The notes below the pieces were generated by a model. The model was not told where the DNA came from. It saw only the letters and a program-made list of their open reading frames with translations, and did no database searches. A program made the position numbers and the translations under genes. Positions 6,027-8,159 of a stretch of 8,159 nucleotides of DNA are shown in pieces. Source of the stretch: Planctomycetota bacterium (GTDB lineage: Bacteria; Planctomycetota; Planctomycetia; Pirellulales; Lacipirellulaceae); contig JAJRUA010000137.1 of assembly GCA_024278035.1 (NCBI GenBank), forward strand, positions 1-8,159, written 5' to 3'. Every line of letters begins with the position of its first letter. Positions within the stretch are counted from its first letter, which is position 1.

Positions 6027-7979
6027 TCACGGTGCTGAAACGCCCTTGCTCAGCAACACACCGGTAATCATCCACCCATCGTCACTGCTCTGAATCGCCC
6101 GAATGGCAGGGCCAAAATAGCGTCGGGCCATTTCAAACGGAGGTAGCAAGCTGCCGTCAAAGGTTTGCTTGCGTACGATATGGGCTTCTTCCTCTTCGTC
6201 GCTGGTCAACATTTGGTTGAGCAGGCGACCAAAGAAGGTTTGCGACTCCGGCATTTGGTTATTGCGAAGCTGCTCGTAGGCAGGGCGAAGGCTCTCATCG
6301 GTGCGAGTGAAAGCCCATGCGCAACGATTCGTGGAGGTGAGTCGATCAAGAAAACGGCTCGCCGCTAACATGTCATGGCTCGTCGAAAGCGAGGCGCTGG
6401 GAGCCCCTCCAAAAAGTGCCTTCTCTAAAAAAGCGACATCCGAACCGATGAGCAACTTCCCTTCATGCAAACAGACGGCTGCCCGGCGCAGAACGCGTTC
6501 CTCACGTTCTTCCTCAACAGGTTCATCATCGAGCCCCTCGATCGACAGCAAACCGGCATCAAGATCGCCGGACGCTTCCTCTTCAGGGACAATCTCCCAG
6601 TACTCAATACCCTCACCACTAGCAACCGCAAGGCTCTTACGTTCTGCACCGTCGCTCTCCATCCACTTATCAATCGGCCCGCGAAGCGCCGCTTCGTTGG
6701 TTACGTCGAGTACAAACAAGTACCGTTCGCAATCTTGGGTGATGGGCAGCGTGTAGTCGGTCATGATCGTAACACGCTGTCCGAGATGGGCGATCACCTC
6801 ATCCCGAAGGTTGATCTTTGGCCCGTAGGGGTCTTTCTCAAAGGCATCGATCGTTGTCTGAAAAGCATGTTGGTAGCCCATAAGCGCATCAGCAAGCGGC
6901 GAAACATAGTCAAACGCGCTCTGGATATCGATGTTGAACGTCTTATAGCCAGCCACTTCACGGGGAACCCACGGGGCAACGCCCAGGTCACTGGTGTTAG
7001 GAAGTTCGAGAATTCGCATCGCGTCTTCGTAGCGAACCGAAGCCGGCTTGCCCGTCGTTCCGGGCTTGAACGGCGCATAAACTACCGTACGGTGGACGAC
7101 ATCTTGTGTCGAATCGACGGCAAGCAAGATATGGCCGCCTACGCCCTTGATCCCATCAAATCCCTCTTCGCGAAGGATTGTCAGCGTATCTTTTTTTCGA
7201 GGCAAGTTGTTCGCTACTTCGAGTGTCCGGGAAGCCGTATCGTAAGCAAACGGATCGACCCACCAAGTGACGGTCGGCAGGACGCCACTCGCCGCGCGTT
7301 GGCACTTTTTAAGCGTCGCACGGTAGGAGGGGTTCTTAGCCAGAGGATCTCCCTGGCCATTCGCTCCTCGTTTTACTTTATTCAGGAGTACTGTCGCGGC
7401 CGCCTCATTGTCCGCAGCGATAAAGCGATCGGCCGTAAGAAAGTAGGCCACCGTCTTGGGGGGCCCCGCATCGTTCGGCACCGAATAAACGGCCGGCGAG
7501 TCGGCGGACTGCGGCTTGATAAGCGTTGCCCCTCGCTCAAGGAGCCGGGCGTTGATCTTGGCAACGACCTTCTTTGCTTCTGTCTGGTTGCCTGTAACAT
7601 CAGCAAGGACGACCACCGTCGCTCGTTGATTCGTGCCGCTGGGGGCGACCATGGCGAAGGCCGCCTCGCCACTGGCCGCGCCGGCCAGTTCCTGGATCGT
7701 TACGCCAAGACGCTCTTCGATCTTGCCCGCCTTCCTTGTGAGTTGGTCACGCAACTGATCGAGGAAGGGTTTCATCGTCGGATCAGCAAGCAGCTTGCCA
7801 ACCTGCGTCCGATTCCAGCGAGCCTGGAAGTCGGGCACATTGGCGATTGAAACAAAGCCAACCGTCTCAGCCGGCAGTAGCATCTCTGCTAGCGGTGCCG
7901 CAGCCGCAGCCCTAACCGGGTTGAACAGTAGGAGGGCGATCGCAAGTAGGGCGAATTTTTTGAGGCGAACCAACGTCAT
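6027..7979 (-). CDS. Secreted DUF3352-like planctomycete protein of unknown function
   Basis: A predicted exported protein of 650 residues. The N-terminus MTLVRLKKF followed by a hydrophobic run (9-22) and an Ala-rich cleavage area (24-28) is a clear signal peptide. The mature protein opens with a block (LPAETVGFVSIANVPDF, then W..TQVGKLLADPTMKPF) that I recognise from DUF3352-like hypothetical proteins of Planctomycetota. This is recall, not a search result. A highly acidic stretch at about 466-494 (EEEASGDLDAG, then EPVEEEREE) separates two parts, and a second acidic patch (SDEEEE) lies near the C-terminus. No catalytic motif is seen and there is no C-terminal membrane anchor. The ATG at 7979 best fits the signal peptide; an ATG at 7994 and a TTG at 8021 are in frame and cannot be excluded. 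It is the first gene of the minus-strand unit, 5 bp ahead of the family 2 glycosyltransferase. Function unknown. Confidence 0.8.
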   Translation of the reverse strand: MTLVRLKKFALLAIALLLFNPVRAAAAAPLAEMLLPAETVGFVSIANVPDFQARWNRTQVGKLLADPTMKPFLDQLRDQLTRKAGKIEERLGVTIQELAGAASGEAAFAMVAPSGTNQRATVVVLADVTGNQTEAKKVVAKINARLLERGATLIKPQSADSPAVYSVPNDAGPPKTVAYFLTADRFIAADNEAAATVLLNKVKRGANGQGDPLAKNPSYRATLKKCQRAASGVLPTVTWWVDPFAYDTASRTLEVANNLPRKKDTLTILREEGFDGIKGVGGHILLAVDSTQDVVHRTVVYAPFKPGTTGKPASVRYEDAMRILELPNTSDLGVAPWVPREVAGYKTFNIDIQSAFDYVSPLADALMGYQHAFQTTIDAFEKDPYGPKINLRDEVIAHLGQRVTIMTDYTLPITQDCERYLFVLDVTNEAALRGPIDKWMESDGAERKSLAVASGEGIEYWEIVPEEEASGDLDAGLLSIEGLDDEPVEEEREERVLRRAAVCLHEGKLLIGSDVAFLEKALFGGAPSASLSTSHDMLAASRFLDRLTSTNRCAWAFTRTDESLRPAYEQLRNNQMPESQTFFGRLLNQMLTSDEEEEAHIVRKQTFDGSLLPPFEMARRYFGPAIRAIQSSDDGWMITGVLLSKGVSAP

Positions 7980-8159
7980 TGGCTGCAAATCCATAGGGTT
8001 AACGATCAACGGAGCGGTCAAGCGAATGCGGCTTTCTCGAAACTCGGCCTGGGAGGGCTAGGACGAACAGGCGAACTTGTGAGGTGAGGGTTGCAAGGGC
8101 TGAAAGATAAAGAATTGGCTCTAAGGTGGGTAAAAGTCAAGAGACTCTAACAATCGCAA
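7980..8159 (-). promoter_or_regulatory. Upstream region of the minus-strand three-gene unit
   Basis: These 180 bp lie upstream of the secreted-protein gene with no supported coding sequence, so the unit's promoter is expected here. On the minus strand a TTGACT hexamer occurs near 8124, resembling a -35 box, but no good -10 element follows at 16-18 bp. There is no Shine-Dalgarno before any of the three candidate starts. I see no RNA gene or strong repeat. The role is inferred from position. Confidence 0.35.

Noticed and set aside
6022..6075. Longer start for the family 2 glycosyltransferase
   Set aside because: It would add 18 residues that overlap the end of the upstream gene and precede the conserved fold; the ATG at 6021 fits better.
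6465..7850. A 461-codon open frame on the plus strand opposite the secreted-protein gene
   Set aside because: The opposite strand has a signal peptide, recognised family features and operon spacing. The plus-strand translation is basic, low in recognisable motifs and lacks any domain, so it is a shadow frame.
7980..8159. Sigma-70 promoter with TTGACT as the -35 box on the minus strand
   Set aside because: No acceptable -10 hexamer is found at 16-18 bp spacing, so no exact promoter is claimed.
1..8159. CRISPR array, tRNA or rRNA gene, insertion sequence or phage module
   Set aside because: No regularly spaced direct repeats, cloverleaf sequence, rRNA signature, transposase or integrase frame, or terminal inverted repeats were seen on either strand.

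Overview
The window is most likely chromosomal DNA from a planctomycete, probably of the Pirellulales type. This is an inference. It rests on moderate-to-high GC coding sequence, genes that largely lack Shine-Dalgarno sites, and a large secreted protein resembling the DUF3352-like proteins that are common in Planctomycetota. It also rests on the ribonuclease Y / YmdB pair. There are no rRNA or tRNA genes, CRISPR arrays, insertion sequences, phage genes or plasmid functions. This looks like ordinary core chromosome, not an accessory island.

Left part (1-683, minus strand): the N-terminal 227 codons of tilS, the tRNA(Ile)-lysidine synthase. The gene runs out of the window at base 1. It diverges from the next gene across a 205-bp spacer (684-888).

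Centre-left (889-3347, plus strand): rny (ribonuclease Y, membrane-anchored endoribonuclease) followed 86 bp later by ymdB (TIGR00282-type metallophosphoesterase). This is the widely conserved rny-ymdB pair of RNA-turnover and nucleotide-phosphodiesterase genes. The spacer between them holds near-palindromic AT/CG motifs.

Right part (7979 down to 3530, minus strand): a tight three-gene unit, read right to left. It begins with a 650-residue secreted protein of unknown function (DUF3352-like). After a 5-bp gap comes a cytosolic family 2 glycosyltransferase of the polyprenyl-phosphate sugar synthase type. Then, with an ATGA overlap, comes a polytopic membrane glycosyltransferase of the GT-C fold (GT87/DUF2029-like). 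The natural reading is that the family 2 enzyme charges a polyprenyl-phosphate with a sugar and the GT-C enzyme uses such a lipid-linked sugar on the outer face of the membrane. Which acceptor is modified, and whether the secreted protein takes part, cannot be told from sequence. The plus and minus transcription units converge at 3348-3529, which contains a GC-rich hairpin.

No undescribed defence, mobile or RNA-based system is visible. The most interesting points are the secreted-protein / lipid-sugar glycosyltransferase unit and an Asn-to-Asp change at a metal-site position of YmdB.
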